The notes beneath the pieces were generated by a model, which saw only the letters and a list, made by a program, of their open reading frames with translations, made no database searches and had not been told where the DNA came from. Of a stretch of DNA of 12,545 nt, positions 5,448 through 12,545 are shown one piece after another; position 1 is the stretch's first letter; each line of letters starts with the position of its first letter. This DNA comes from an uncultured Prevotellaceae bacterium (GTDB taxonomy: Bacteria; Bacteroidota; Bacteroidia; Bacteroidales; Bacteroidaceae): assembly GCA_945827465.1 (NCBI GenBank), contig CALZOH010000084.1, positions 1 to 12,545 of the forward strand. Reading direction: 5' to 3'. A program made the translations under genes and the position numbers.

Positions 5448-6650
5448 ATGAAAACTGTTCTTCTGTCACTCATCACGGGATTCTGCACGTTTACAAGCCT
5501 TGCGGCACAAGTTACCAGCAACGACCACCTGCAGAAACGCGCCGAACGCATTTGCGACAGCATTCGCACGACCTATCTTCCTGACAAACGCGTAGGAATC
5601 TTTCAAACTGAATTCCGGCTAAACGGGTCTCACCTTGTTTTGACCGGAAACACTACCCTACCCGATGCCTCACAGGCACTGCAAGCAAGCTTGCAAAAAG
5701 CGGGATTTGAAGTTGAAGGAAATCTCAGACTTCTGCCCGACACGGAAGAGTTGGGCGAAAAGACTTGGGGAGTTGTAAATATGTCTGTCTGCAACATGCG
5801 CAGCGCTCCCGACTACGATGCCGGCCAATCCACACAAGCTCTGCTCGGAATGCCGGTTAAAATCATTGAAAAAGACGGATGGCTGCACGTGCAGACACCC
5901 GATGAATACCTCTCATGGGTGCTTCCCGCTTCCATTCAACGAATGACACGGGCTGAACTGAGCGAGTGGAATCGCTCCCCACAAATTGTTGTAACCGATA
6001 TTTATGGTTTTGTCTATTCCCAAGCCAGCGAAAAATCGCAAACAGTTAGTGACGTGGTATCTGGCAACCGACTGAAATATCTGGGTAAAAAAGGAAAGTT
6101 TTACGAAGTAGGCTATCCCGACGGACGTCGTGGATTTTTGCCCAAACGCAGTGGGCAACCGCTCGACGAATGGCGCAAAAACATCAAGCATGACGCTGAA
6201 AGCATACTGAACTCCGGACGACTCCTGATTGGAGTCCCTTATATGTGGAGCGGCACAAGTACTAAAGGCGTTGACTGTAGCGGATTCGTCAGAACGACAT
6301 TGCTGATGCACGACATCATCATCCCTCGCGATGCTTCGCAACAAGCTCTCAAAGGACAGCGTATCGAAATAGAAGAAGGATTCAAGAACTTACAACCCGG
6401 AGACTTGTTGCTCTTTGGCACAAAGGCTCAAAATGGGAAAAGAGAACGCGTTTCGCACGTTGGTTTCTACACCAACAACGGGCGCTTTATCCATTCCCTT
6501 GGATGGGTAAAAGAAGCCAGCTTCAATCCGGAAGACCCCGACTACGATGCCTACGACCTGAACAGACTGCTCTTCGCCGTACGCATACTGCCTTTTATCA
6601 ATCAAGAAAAAGGTTTGAATACCACCGACCAAAACGAATTTTATCACTAA
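5448..6650 (+). CDS. Exported NlpC/P60 endopeptidase with SH3b domains (YkfC-like, gamma-D-Glu-diamino acid endopeptidase)
   Basis: The protein has 400 residues from the ATG at 5448, chosen because the promoter lies at 5381-5412 and a Sec signal peptide starts there (1-20, ending LAA-Q). After an N-terminal helical and beta region (26-98) come two bacterial SH3-like domains (about 108-165 with CNMRSAPDYDAGQ, and 178-235). The NlpC/P60 catalytic domain follows (about 250-385). The predicted catalytic triad is Cys277 (GVDCSGFV), His337 (RVSHVGFY) and His349 (FIHSLG). This order is that of YkfC-type enzymes, which cut the D-Glu-diamino acid bond in free murein peptides with an N-terminal L-Ala and so release L-Ala-D-Glu. 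It is the first gene of an operon; the dipeptide epimerase begins 13 bases after it. It should act in the periplasm. Confidence 0.92.
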   Translation: MKTVLLSLITGFCTFTSLAAQVTSNDHLQKRAERICDSIRTTYLPDKRVGIFQTEFRLNGSHLVLTGNTTLPDASQALQASLQKAGFEVEGNLRLLPDTEELGEKTWGVVNMSVCNMRSAPDYDAGQSTQALLGMPVKIIEKDGWLHVQTPDEYLSWVLPASIQRMTRAELSEWNRSPQIVVTDIYGFVYSQASEKSQTVSDVVSGNRLKYLGKKGKFYEVGYPDGRRGFLPKRSGQPLDEWRKNIKHDAESILNSGRLLIGVPYMWSGTSTKGVDCSGFVRTTLLMHDIIIPRDASQQALKGQRIEIEEGFKNLQPGDLLLFGTKAQNGKRERVSHVGFYTNNGRFIHSLGWVKEASFNPEDPDYDAYDLNRLLFAVRILPFINQEKGLNTTDQNEFYH

Positions 6651-6663
6651 TCGTCCATCCAAT

Positions 6664-7809
6664 ATGACTTCACGCAGAAAATTCCTGAAAACTCTCGGTG
6701 CCGGAGCCGCTCTATCGGCTTTAGCCCTTCACACCTCCTGTTCAGAGGAGAAAAAAATTGTCAACATCAACCGCACCGGTTCCGGTGCCAAGATGAAGTT
6801 ACGTTTCTCTCCTTATGAGTTGAAACTAAGACACGTGTTCACAGTAGCCACCTACTCTCGCACCACCACACCCGATATACAAGTAGAAATAGAATATGAC
6901 GGACTCATCGGATATGGAGAAGCTTCCATGCCGCCTTATTTAGGACAAACCGTAGAGAGCGTAACTAATTTCCTTCAGAAGGTAGACTTGGAACAGTTCT
7001 CCGACCCGTGCCAACTGGAAGACATCCTGACCTACGTCGACAGTCTTTCTCCGGGCGACACGGCGGCAAAGGCAGCTGTTGACATTGCCCTTCACGACTT
7101 GGTGGGAAAAATCATCGGTGCACCTTGGCATCGCATCTGGGGTTTGAACAAAGAGAAAGCTCCCTCTACCACATTCACCATCGGCATTGACACTGCCGAA
7201 GTAGTGAAACAAAAAACTCAGGAATGCGCCAACCAATTTAATATCTTAAAGGTAAAACTCGGACGCGAGAACGACAAGGAAATGATTGAAACCATCAGAA
7301 GCGTTACCAACCTACCCATCGCCGTTGACGTAAATCAAGGTTGGAAAGACCGCCAGATGGCTCTCGACATGATTCTTTGGCTAAAAGAGAAAGGCATCGT
7401 GATGGTTGAACAGCCCATGCCGAAAGAACAACTCGACGACATCGCTTGGGTAACCGAGCAAAGTCCGTTGCCCATCTTCGCAGACGAAAGCATTCAACGT
7501 CTAAAAGACATTCGCAACGTAGAAGGAGCTTTCACAGGAATCAACATCAAGCTGATGAAATGCACCGGAATGCGCGAAGCCTGGAAAATGCTCAACTATG
7601 CCCGAGCACGCAACATGAAAGTGATGATAGGATGTATGACCGAAACCTCGTGTGCCGTATCGGCTGCTGCACAACTATCTCCTGCCGTCGACTTTGCCGA
7701 CCTTGACGGAAACTTACTCATCGCCAACGACCGCTTCAAAGGTATGACGGTAGAAAAAGGACGCATCACCCTGAACGATGAACCCGGACTGGGTCTCACA
7801 CTCATTTAA
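6664..7809 (+). CDS. Tat-exported dipeptide epimerase, probably L-Ala-D/L-Glu epimerase (enolase superfamily)
   Basis: The protein has 381 residues. The N-terminus carries a twin-arginine signal (SRRKFLK, residues 3-9), a hydrophobic stretch and Cys26. The residues before Cys26 (H-T-S) are an imperfect lipobox, so lipidation is possible but uncertain. The mature part is a muconate lactonizing enzyme-type member of the enolase superfamily. Lys196 and Lys198 (KVKLG) provide one acid/base; Asp222, Glu249 (EQP) and Asp274 (ADES) bind Mg2+; Lys296 (INIKLMK) is the opposite base. DLDG at 346-349 is the D-x-D motif that binds the dipeptide amino group in L-Ala-D/L-Glu epimerases. It probably converts the dipeptide released by the upstream endopeptidase. 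Characterised YcjG and YkfB act in the cytoplasm, so the export signal is a notable difference. Confidence 0.92.
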   Translation: MTSRRKFLKTLGAGAALSALALHTSCSEEKKIVNINRTGSGAKMKLRFSPYELKLRHVFTVATYSRTTTPDIQVEIEYDGLIGYGEASMPPYLGQTVESVTNFLQKVDLEQFSDPCQLEDILTYVDSLSPGDTAAKAAVDIALHDLVGKIIGAPWHRIWGLNKEKAPSTTFTIGIDTAEVVKQKTQECANQFNILKVKLGRENDKEMIETIRSVTNLPIAVDVNQGWKDRQMALDMILWLKEKGIVMVEQPMPKEQLDDIAWVTEQSPLPIFADESIQRLKDIRNVEGAFTGINIKLMKCTGMREAWKMLNYARARNMKVMIGCMTETSCAVSAAAQLSPAVDFADLDGNLLIANDRFKGMTVEKGRITLNDEPGLGLTLI

Positions 7810-7837
7810 CAATAAACACAGAAACATCATTATCCGT

Positions 7838-9184
7838 ATGAAAACAAGACATATCGTAAGCGGGTTATTCGGCCTATTGCTGGCGGCCTGCGCTACAGGT
7901 GAAAAAATCGGTTATTCTTGGGAAGAAGACCTTCATCACCGTTTGCTTTGCGACTTCACGCAAAGCCGTGAACAAGTATTGGAATATATCACCAAATATA
8001 TTCCCGAAGTAACCGATTCGCAAATGGCGGTATGGGAAGCCAAGAAAGAACTGGAGTATATGGTCATCGACAGCCAAAAACTCTATTTCCGCAATGCAGC
8101 TTCCAACCTGTTCCTCATCAACGAAGAATGCGGTGCCATACGCAGCAAGATAAATGGTCCGCAAGGCGAAAGCAACACGACCTTTGCCTGCAAGAATAAT
8201 ATCCGTGAGATCATTCCCACCGTTCTTGCTAAATCCAACAAGTTAGACGCCTATACTGCCCCCAAACGGATGAGAATCATCTACACACTGACGATCAAAC
8301 CCGATGCCGTCCCTGAGGGTGAACTCATCAGATGCTGGCTGCCTTTCCCACGGAAAGACATTCCACGTCAACAAGATGTGAAACTTTTGGCTACAAGTGA
8401 ACAAGAATATCAATTCTCCGACCCGAAGTGCGCTCACAGCACCATCTACATGGAAAAGAAAGCCGAAGCCGGCAAGCCCACCATCTTCAGCGAGAGTTTT
8501 GAATATACTTCGCTCGGAGCATACTTTAATCTGACAGAGCAAGACATCCAACCTTACGATACAAATAGTCCGCTCTACAAAGAATATACCGCTGAACGCG
8601 AAAAGCACATCGTATTCACACCCCGTCTGCGCGAATTGGCCGACAGCCTTACCGCCGGGCTCAAGACGCCATTGGAGAAAGCCCGTGCCCTCTTCCGCTG
8701 GGTCAACGACGGTTTCCCTTGGGCTTCGGCACGCGAATATTCCACCATTGAGAACATCCCAATGTATGTTTTGGAGAACAAGCATGGCGACTGCGGACAG
8801 GTAACACTTCTCTTCGTGACCTTGTGCCGCATCTGCGGCATTCCCGCACATTTCCAAAGCGGATTCATGATGCACCCGAAGGCTTGGAATCTCCACGACT
8901 GGGGAGAGATTTATTTTGAAGGCGTTGGATGGGTACCGGTTGACCAATCGTTCGGTATTCCGACTTATGCTGAAAACCAACGAGAAGAATGGTTCTACCT
9001 TGGCGGTATCGATTCGTGGCGCATGATTGTGAATAGTGACTACGGAAAAGAGCTAAGTCCCCAAAAGACCTATCCACGCAGTGAAACCGTAGACTTCCAA
9101 CGCGGAGAAGTGGAATGGGAAGGCGGAAACATTTACTTCGACCAATGGGACTATGACATGGACATTGAATATTTGGACGATTAA
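7838..9184 (+). CDS. Transglutaminase-like lipoprotein, third gene of the murein-peptide operon
   Basis: The protein has 448 residues from the ATG at 7838. An in-frame start at 7778 would overlap the epimerase gene and hide the signal peptide. The signal ends in a lipobox LLAAC with Cys18 as the lipidated residue. Residues ~20-130 are alpha-helical and ~140-230 appear to be a beta-rich domain. Residues ~260-375 form the transglutaminase/protease-like core with Cys319 (KHGDCGQVTL), His353 (NLHDWGEIYF) and Asp369 (WVPVDQSFG), a complete Cys-His-Asp triad. In bacteria this fold is usually a peptidase or amidase rather than a cross-linker. The epimerase ends 28 bases upstream with no terminator between them, so a function in processing or transporting murein peptides is inferred. 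The substrate is unknown. Confidence 0.87.
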   Translation: MKTRHIVSGLFGLLLAACATGEKIGYSWEEDLHHRLLCDFTQSREQVLEYITKYIPEVTDSQMAVWEAKKELEYMVIDSQKLYFRNAASNLFLINEECGAIRSKINGPQGESNTTFACKNNIREIIPTVLAKSNKLDAYTAPKRMRIIYTLTIKPDAVPEGELIRCWLPFPRKDIPRQQDVKLLATSEQEYQFSDPKCAHSTIYMEKKAEAGKPTIFSESFEYTSLGAYFNLTEQDIQPYDTNSPLYKEYTAEREKHIVFTPRLRELADSLTAGLKTPLEKARALFRWVNDGFPWASAREYSTIENIPMYVLENKHGDCGQVTLLFVTLCRICGIPAHFQSGFMMHPKAWNLHDWGEIYFEGVGWVPVDQSFGIPTYAENQREEWFYLGGIDSWRMIVNSDYGKELSPQKTYPRSETVDFQRGEVEWEGGNIYFDQWDYDMDIEYLDD

Positions 9185-9204
9185 CGCCCGATAACCGATT
9201 GAAT

Positions 9205-9789
9205 TCAATGATAAGCAGAGAAGTGGTTGGCATCAACTACTTCTCTGTATTTGTCTATGACCTTTTTGAAATCCTCCCAAGCGTCACGTTTCAATTCAGG
9301 AGTGCGCAACAAAGCCGAAGGATGATAGGTAGGCATTACCCAACGTCCGTTCCACTCCAACCACCTGCCACGCAAACGAGTGATGCGCGCCTCGCTATCA
9401 ATCAGTCCTTGAAGGGCCGTAGCCCCCAAAAGCACAAGTATACGGGGATTGATGATTTCTATCTGTTGCAAAAGGTAAGGCAAACATTGCGCCCGCTCTT
9501 CAGGAAGCGGAGCACGATTGCCAGGCGGGCGACACTTGACAATATTGGCAATAAAGACATTGCGCTGACGCGAAAAACCGCAAACATCCAATATCTTATC
9601 CAACAATTGTCCCGAGGCTCCCACAAAAGGCCGACCGGCCATATCTTCATAATAACCCGGTCCTTCACCAATACACATCAATGACGAAGACGAACAGCCT
9701 TCACCAAATACAACGGTATGCCGATGCTGACACAAGGCACATTTCTGGCAAGAGAGAACTTCTGATTTGATGGCATCTAATTCTTTCAT
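9205..9789 (-). CDS. Family 4 (iron-sulfur) uracil-DNA glycosylase
   Basis: The enzyme removes uracil from DNA, the first step of base-excision repair, in the cytoplasm. It has 194 residues from the ATG at 9789-9787; a GTG one codon upstream is less likely. Four cysteines fit the 4Fe-4S cluster of this family: Cys14 and Cys17 (CQKC), Cys86 (VKCRPPGNR) and Cys102. The uracil-binding and catalytic motif is GEGPGYYEDMAGRPFVGASG (41-60). Family members usually have an E-A-P-G start and a G-R-A-G end here, so G-E-G-P-G and G-A-S-G are small variations. HPSALLR at 156-162 is the second conserved motif. The gene converges on the transglutaminase-like gene (20 bases between stop codons) and is divergent from the 9874 gene. 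Its promoter lies unusually close to its start. Confidence 0.95.
   Translation of the reverse strand: MKELDAIKSEVLSCQKCALCQHRHTVVFGEGCSSSSLMCIGEGPGYYEDMAGRPFVGASGQLLDKILDVCGFSRQRNVFIANIVKCRPPGNRAPLPEERAQCLPYLLQQIEIINPRILVLLGATALQGLIDSEARITRLRGRWLEWNGRWVMPTYHPSALLRTPELKRDAWEDFKKVIDKYREVVDANHFSAYH
9216..9247 (+). terminator. Long hairpin, possible terminator of the murein-peptide operon inside the glycosylase gene
   Basis: CAGAGAAGT (9216-9224) pairs with ACTTCTCTG (9239-9247). The stem continues through G-T, G-C, T-A, T-A and G-C pairs to a four-base loop (9230-9233), making 14 pairs. It lies 31 bases after the stop of the transglutaminase-like gene and within codons 181-192 of the convergent glycosylase. 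The plus-strand tail TATTTGTCT is only moderately T-rich, so the terminator role is plausible but not certain. Confidence 0.5.
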
Positions 9790-9796
9790 CACGGCA

Positions 9797-9828
9797 CAAA
9801 GTTATGGATTCCGCAGTGAATAAACAAT
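9797..9828 (-). promoter_or_regulatory. Promoter of the uracil-DNA glycosylase
   Basis: The minus strand reads TAACTTTG from 9804 to 9797, an exact -7 box, with ATTG (9828-9825) 20 bases upstream as a near-match to the -33 TTTG. The last base of the box is 8 bases from the ATG at 9789, which predicts transcription starting at or next to the start codon. Confidence 0.65.
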
Positions 9829-9835
9829 TCTATAC

Positions 9836-9866
9836 TTTGATTTTTCCTTTTTTTCAAGTAACTTTG
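9836..9866 (+). promoter_or_regulatory. Promoter of the 81-residue protein gene
   Basis: TTTG (9836-9839) and TAACTTTG (9859-9866) are exact consensus elements separated by 19 bases. The -7 box ends 8 bases before the ATG at 9874, so the mRNA should have little or no leader. The ten bases 9858-9867 also match the CTnDOT attachment core. Confidence 0.78.
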
Positions 9867-9873
9867 CCGAGCA

Positions 9874-10119
9874 ATGCAATCAATCAAAATTTATTCAAAT
9901 AAAGAAATTTCCGAATTGGCAGAATGGTATCAATCCCACATTGACAACCTGCCCGATTCTTTTCAGCAAGATGAGGCCATTTCCTACCCTCACCTGAAAG
10001 AAACCGTTAGAATTATCATCGAGCAACTACCCAATCTGGAAGGCAAGCCTACCTTTTGCGGAATGGTACATCTCTATTTCCAATTACGCGAAAAACTCAT
10101 TGAACAAGGTTATCAATAA
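9874..10119 (+). CDS. Small protein of unknown function (81 residues), mostly helical
   Basis: I do not recognise a characterised family. The sequence has an N-terminal strand-like segment (SIKIYSN) and a helix (KEISELAEWYQSHID). A middle part with LPDSFQQDEAI follows, then a longer helix (LKETVRIIIEQL) and a C-terminal amphipathic helix (MVHLYFQLREKLIEQ). There is no signal peptide or membrane segment, so it should be cytoplasmic. The layout recalls small Bacteroidetes proteins of the DUF6965 kind, but this is a weak resemblance. A consensus promoter lies directly upstream and the GH20 gene begins 21 bases after the stop with no visible terminator or promoter between. The two may therefore be co-transcribed, although nothing links their functions. 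The ATG at 9874 is the only reasonable start. Confidence 0.75.
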   Translation: MQSIKIYSNKEISELAEWYQSHIDNLPDSFQQDEAISYPHLKETVRIIIEQLPNLEGKPTFCGMVHLYFQLREKLIEQGYQ

Positions 10120-10140
10120 TTCATTCATATACTAAACCTC

Positions 10141-12459
10141 ATGCAGAAACGATTCTTTTCTATTGTTGCATCCCTCGTATTGATGCTGGGATGTGCTCTC
10201 GGCAGTTTTGCTCAGGGAACGAGCCGTTACAACATTATTCCGGCTCCTGCTAAATTGACTCCCGCAAGTGGAGATTACGTATTGTCACGCCAAACCACGG
10301 TGTATGCCAAGAAAGCAGAAGACGTGGCTCAGCTCTTTGTTGACAAAATCAACAAAGCTACCGGCTACGACATCAAACTTTCCAAGAAACAACAAGCCGG
10401 TGGCATCACCCTCCTCCTCGACAAGAGCATTCAGGGAAAAGAAGCCTACACCTTGACCGTTACACCCAACGGAGTAACAGCAAAGGCTTCGACCAAGCAA
10501 GGTCTGTTCTATGCCATGCAGAGCTTCCTGCAGTTGCTGCCACCCGCTATTGAAAGCAGCATTGCCACACAAGCTCCCAACGGCTGGAAGGCTGCAGCCT
10601 GCACCATTGAAGACGCTCCGCGCTTTGAATATCGCGGTACGCTGATCGACGTTTGCCGCTACTTCTTCAGCATCGAACAACTGAAGAAGCACATCGACGT
10701 TCTTTCCATGTACAAGATCAACAACATTCACCTTCACCTCACTGAGGACCAGGCTTGGCGTATCGAAATTAAGAAGTATCCTGAGCTCACCGAAATCGGT
10801 GCTTGGAGAGATACCGAGAACGGACGTTACGGCGGTTACTATACTCAGGAAGAATTGAAGGACTTGGTGAAATATGCCGAGGAGCGCTTCATCAACATTA
10901 TTCCCGAATTTGAAATGCCCGGACACGAGTTGGCAGCTATCGCAGCCTATCCTTGGCTCTCTTGCAGGGAAGAAAAAGTAATTCCGCGTCCCATATGGGG
11001 CATCGAATCCATCGTGATGTGCCCGGGAAAAGAAACTACCTTCCAGTTCCTCAAAGACATTGTTGACGAAATGGTACAAATCTTCCCGTCACAGTTGTTC
11101 CACATCGGTGGCGACGAAGCTCCACGCGACGAATGGAAGACCTGCCCGCTCTGTCAGAAGAAGATTCAAGAGCTCGGATACAAAGATGAACCGGGAAGCC
11201 CCAAAGAAGCTAAACTACAGAGCTACGTAGTTTGCGAAATGGAGAAATACCTCAACAAGTATGGTAAGAGCATCATCGGTTGGGACGAGATTCTCGAAGG
11301 CGGCAACCTCAACAAGAGCGCCATCGTCATGTCGTGGAGAGGCGACAACGGCGGTATCGTAGCAGCCAACGCCGGTCACCGCGTCATCATGACCTCCAGC
11401 CAAGGTGGTTTGTATGTCGACTACTATCAGGGCGACCCCGCCATCGAGCCACAAGGCATCGGCGGCTACGCTCCCATCTCCAAGACTTATGCTTACAACC
11501 CCGTACCCAAAGAGGTTCAGGAAAAGGGAATGGACAAATACATCATGGGACCGCAGGTAAACCTCTGGGCCGAATATTTGCCCAACAACGACATGCAGGA
11601 CTACCGTCTGTATCCGCGTTTGCTGGCTCTGTCTGAAATCGGATGGACTCCTAACGAGAAGAAAAACTTTGAAGACTTCTCCAAACGTCTTGACTCAGAT
11701 GCCTGCCTCCGCTTGAAGGAGCACAAAGTGAACTTCCACATTCCTCTGCCCGAGCAGCCCTACGGTTCATGCAACTACGAAGCCTTCACCGACGAAAACA
11801 CGGTCACCTTCAAGACCACCCGTCCTGAAAAGATGGTTTACACACTCGACGGCAGCGAGCCCAATGCCAATTCAACCGAATACACCGCACCGCTCAAGTT
11901 TACCGAGAGTGCCACCATTAAGATTGCCACCCTCCTGCCCTGCGGCATCATGAGTAAGACCCGTACCGTAAAAGTGGACAAGCAAACCCTTTCACCAGCT
12001 ACCGAAGCTCCCGCCAATCTGAAGAACGGACTGAGAGTGAAATATGCCAAGGGTTCTTATTACAAGGTTGAAGACCTCGACTTCCTCACCAACTGGGAAG
12101 AGAAAGAGATCAAACACGTTCGCAACCTTGGCGGACTCACCCAAGGTGACTACGCCGCCGTTGCCACTGGCCTTGTAAAGGTTGAGAAAGACGGTGTTTA
12201 CTACATCAGTTCAAACGCCATCCGCGCATGGATCGACGACCAAGTAGTAGTTGACAACAACAACATCGCCTGCAAGACCTCTCGCCCCAACGGCCGAAGC
12301 ATTGCCCTCAAGGCAGGTCTCCACAAGATCAAAGTTGTTTACTTCAACGTCATCATGGCCGGACGCCCAGCCAGCTGGAGCGGTAGCGACGTACTCTTCC
12401 GCTACGGCAAAGACGGCGACTTCAAGAGCATCAAGCCCGAAGACTTCTACCTGGATTAA
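10141..12459 (+). CDS. Secreted GH20 beta-N-acetylhexosaminidase with CHB_HEX_C-like and PA14-like domains
   Basis: The enzyme removes terminal beta-linked N-acetylglucosamine or N-acetylgalactosamine from glycans. It has 772 residues. The signal peptide is about 1-24 (ends GSFA-Q); Cys18 is a less likely lipidation site. Residues ~28-156 are the GH20b N-domain. The catalytic barrel (~160-505) begins with FEYRGTLID, where Arg165 binds substrate, and carries the catalytic Asp325-Glu326 pair (HIGGDEAPRDEW). Aromatic positions WDEI, SWRG and NLWAEY also fit the family. Residues ~540-612 (YTLDGSEPNANS) are a chitobiase C-terminal-like domain and ~630-760 a PA14-like beta-barrel (LRVKYAKGSYY, then KAGLHKIKVVYF). 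Codon choice is more biased to C-ending codons than its neighbours, which suggests high expression. It could degrade host N-glycans, mucin or released murein sugars; the sequence does not decide. Confidence 0.95.
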   Translation: MQKRFFSIVASLVLMLGCALGSFAQGTSRYNIIPAPAKLTPASGDYVLSRQTTVYAKKAEDVAQLFVDKINKATGYDIKLSKKQQAGGITLLLDKSIQGKEAYTLTVTPNGVTAKASTKQGLFYAMQSFLQLLPPAIESSIATQAPNGWKAAACTIEDAPRFEYRGTLIDVCRYFFSIEQLKKHIDVLSMYKINNIHLHLTEDQAWRIEIKKYPELTEIGAWRDTENGRYGGYYTQEELKDLVKYAEERFINIIPEFEMPGHELAAIAAYPWLSCREEKVIPRPIWGIESIVMCPGKETTFQFLKDIVDEMVQIFPSQLFHIGGDEAPRDEWKTCPLCQKKIQELGYKDEPGSPKEAKLQSYVVCEMEKYLNKYGKSIIGWDEILEGGNLNKSAIVMSWRGDNGGIVAANAGHRVIMTSSQGGLYVDYYQGDPAIEPQGIGGYAPISKTYAYNPVPKEVQEKGMDKYIMGPQVNLWAEYLPNNDMQDYRLYPRLLALSEIGWTPNEKKNFEDFSKRLDSDACLRLKEHKVNFHIPLPEQPYGSCNYEAFTDENTVTFKTTRPEKMVYTLDGSEPNANSTEYTAPLKFTESATIKIATLLPCGIMSKTRTVKVDKQTLSPATEAPANLKNGLRVKYAKGSYYKVEDLDFLTNWEEKEIKHVRNLGGLTQGDYAAVATGLVKVEKDGVYYISSNAIRAWIDDQVVVDNNNIACKTSRPNGRSIALKAGLHKIKVVYFNVIMAGRPASWSGSDVLFRYGKDGDFKSIKPEDFYLD

Positions 12460-12479
12460 TCTCCATACAACCATTGCAG

Positions 12480-12519
12480 AGTAGGAAGAAGACGAAAGTT
12501 TTCTTCCTACTTTCTTTTT
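12480..12519 (+). terminator. Strong intrinsic terminator after the GH20 gene
   Basis: An 11-bp perfect stem (12480-12490 with 12501-12511) continues through GAC/GTT (one G-T wobble) to a GAAA tetraloop at 12494-12497, giving 14 pairs, and is followed by TTCTTTTT (12512-12519). It lies 20 bases after the stop codon. The 26 bases left in the window after it show no feature. Confidence 0.92.
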
Positions 12520-12545
12520 ACCCCACCGACCGCAAAACCATTTTT

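Noticed and set aside
8243..8980. A 245-residue minus-strand open frame opposite the transglutaminase-like gene
   Set aside because: No domain, signal or start context is seen, while the plus-strand gene has a full catalytic triad and lipobox.
2455..9867. The two identical GTAACTTTGC copies as the left and right ends of one inserted element
   Set aside because: The interval contains only secreted, murein-peptide and repair genes with no mobility functions, and both copies are explained as promoter -7 boxes. The integrase lies outside the interval.
1..12545. Search by eye for CRISPR arrays, tRNA or rRNA genes and insertion-sequence ends
   Set aside because: No regularly spaced repeats, cloverleaf-like segments, rRNA signatures or transposase genes were found.

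Overview
The window reads as genomic DNA from the order Bacteroidales, most likely Bacteroidaceae. The gene families are typical of that group: an IntDOT-type integrase, a DUF5722-like secreted protein and multidomain GH20. Several genes are preceded by the Bacteroidetes promoter signature, TTTG about 19-20 nt upstream of TAnnTTTG. No species can be named from the sequence alone.

Left part (1-~2464): the end of an integrative and conjugative element (ICE) of the CTnDOT type. It holds two tandem small helix-turn-helix genes on the + strand, the first cut by the window edge. Facing them is a minus-strand pair, a 411-residue IntDOT-like tyrosine recombinase followed by a small RhuM-like DNA-binding protein, ending at a hairpin terminator at 461-505. 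About 320 bp upstream of the integrase start lies GTAACTTTGC (2455-2464), an exact match to the CTnDOT attachment core GTANNTTTGC. I read this as the element/chromosome junction. The ICE side is visibly richer in G+C than the chromosomal side.

The core match also forms the -7 promoter box of the first chromosomal gene. That gene (2488-2979) and the next (2993-5260) look like a two-gene operon for secreted proteins. Both appear to carry the same short N-terminal module, and the second has a GH-A-like catalytic barrel. A terminator follows at 5279-5314.

Middle (5381-9184): a promoter and a tight three-gene operon for using murein peptides outside the cytoplasm. It encodes an NlpC/P60 endopeptidase of the YkfC type, an L-Ala-D/L-Glu-type dipeptide epimerase with a twin-arginine export signal, and a transglutaminase-fold lipoprotein. 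The inferred scheme is that the endopeptidase releases L-Ala-D-Glu from stem peptides and the epimerase converts it to the all-L dipeptide. The transglutaminase-like protein has an unknown related role.

Right part: a family 4 uracil-DNA glycosylase (minus strand) is divergent from an 81-residue protein of unknown function. Each has a TAACTTTG box ending 8 nt before its ATG, which suggests leaderless or nearly leaderless mRNAs. The last gene is a secreted GH20 beta-hexosaminidase with a C-terminal PA14-like domain, followed by a strong terminator.
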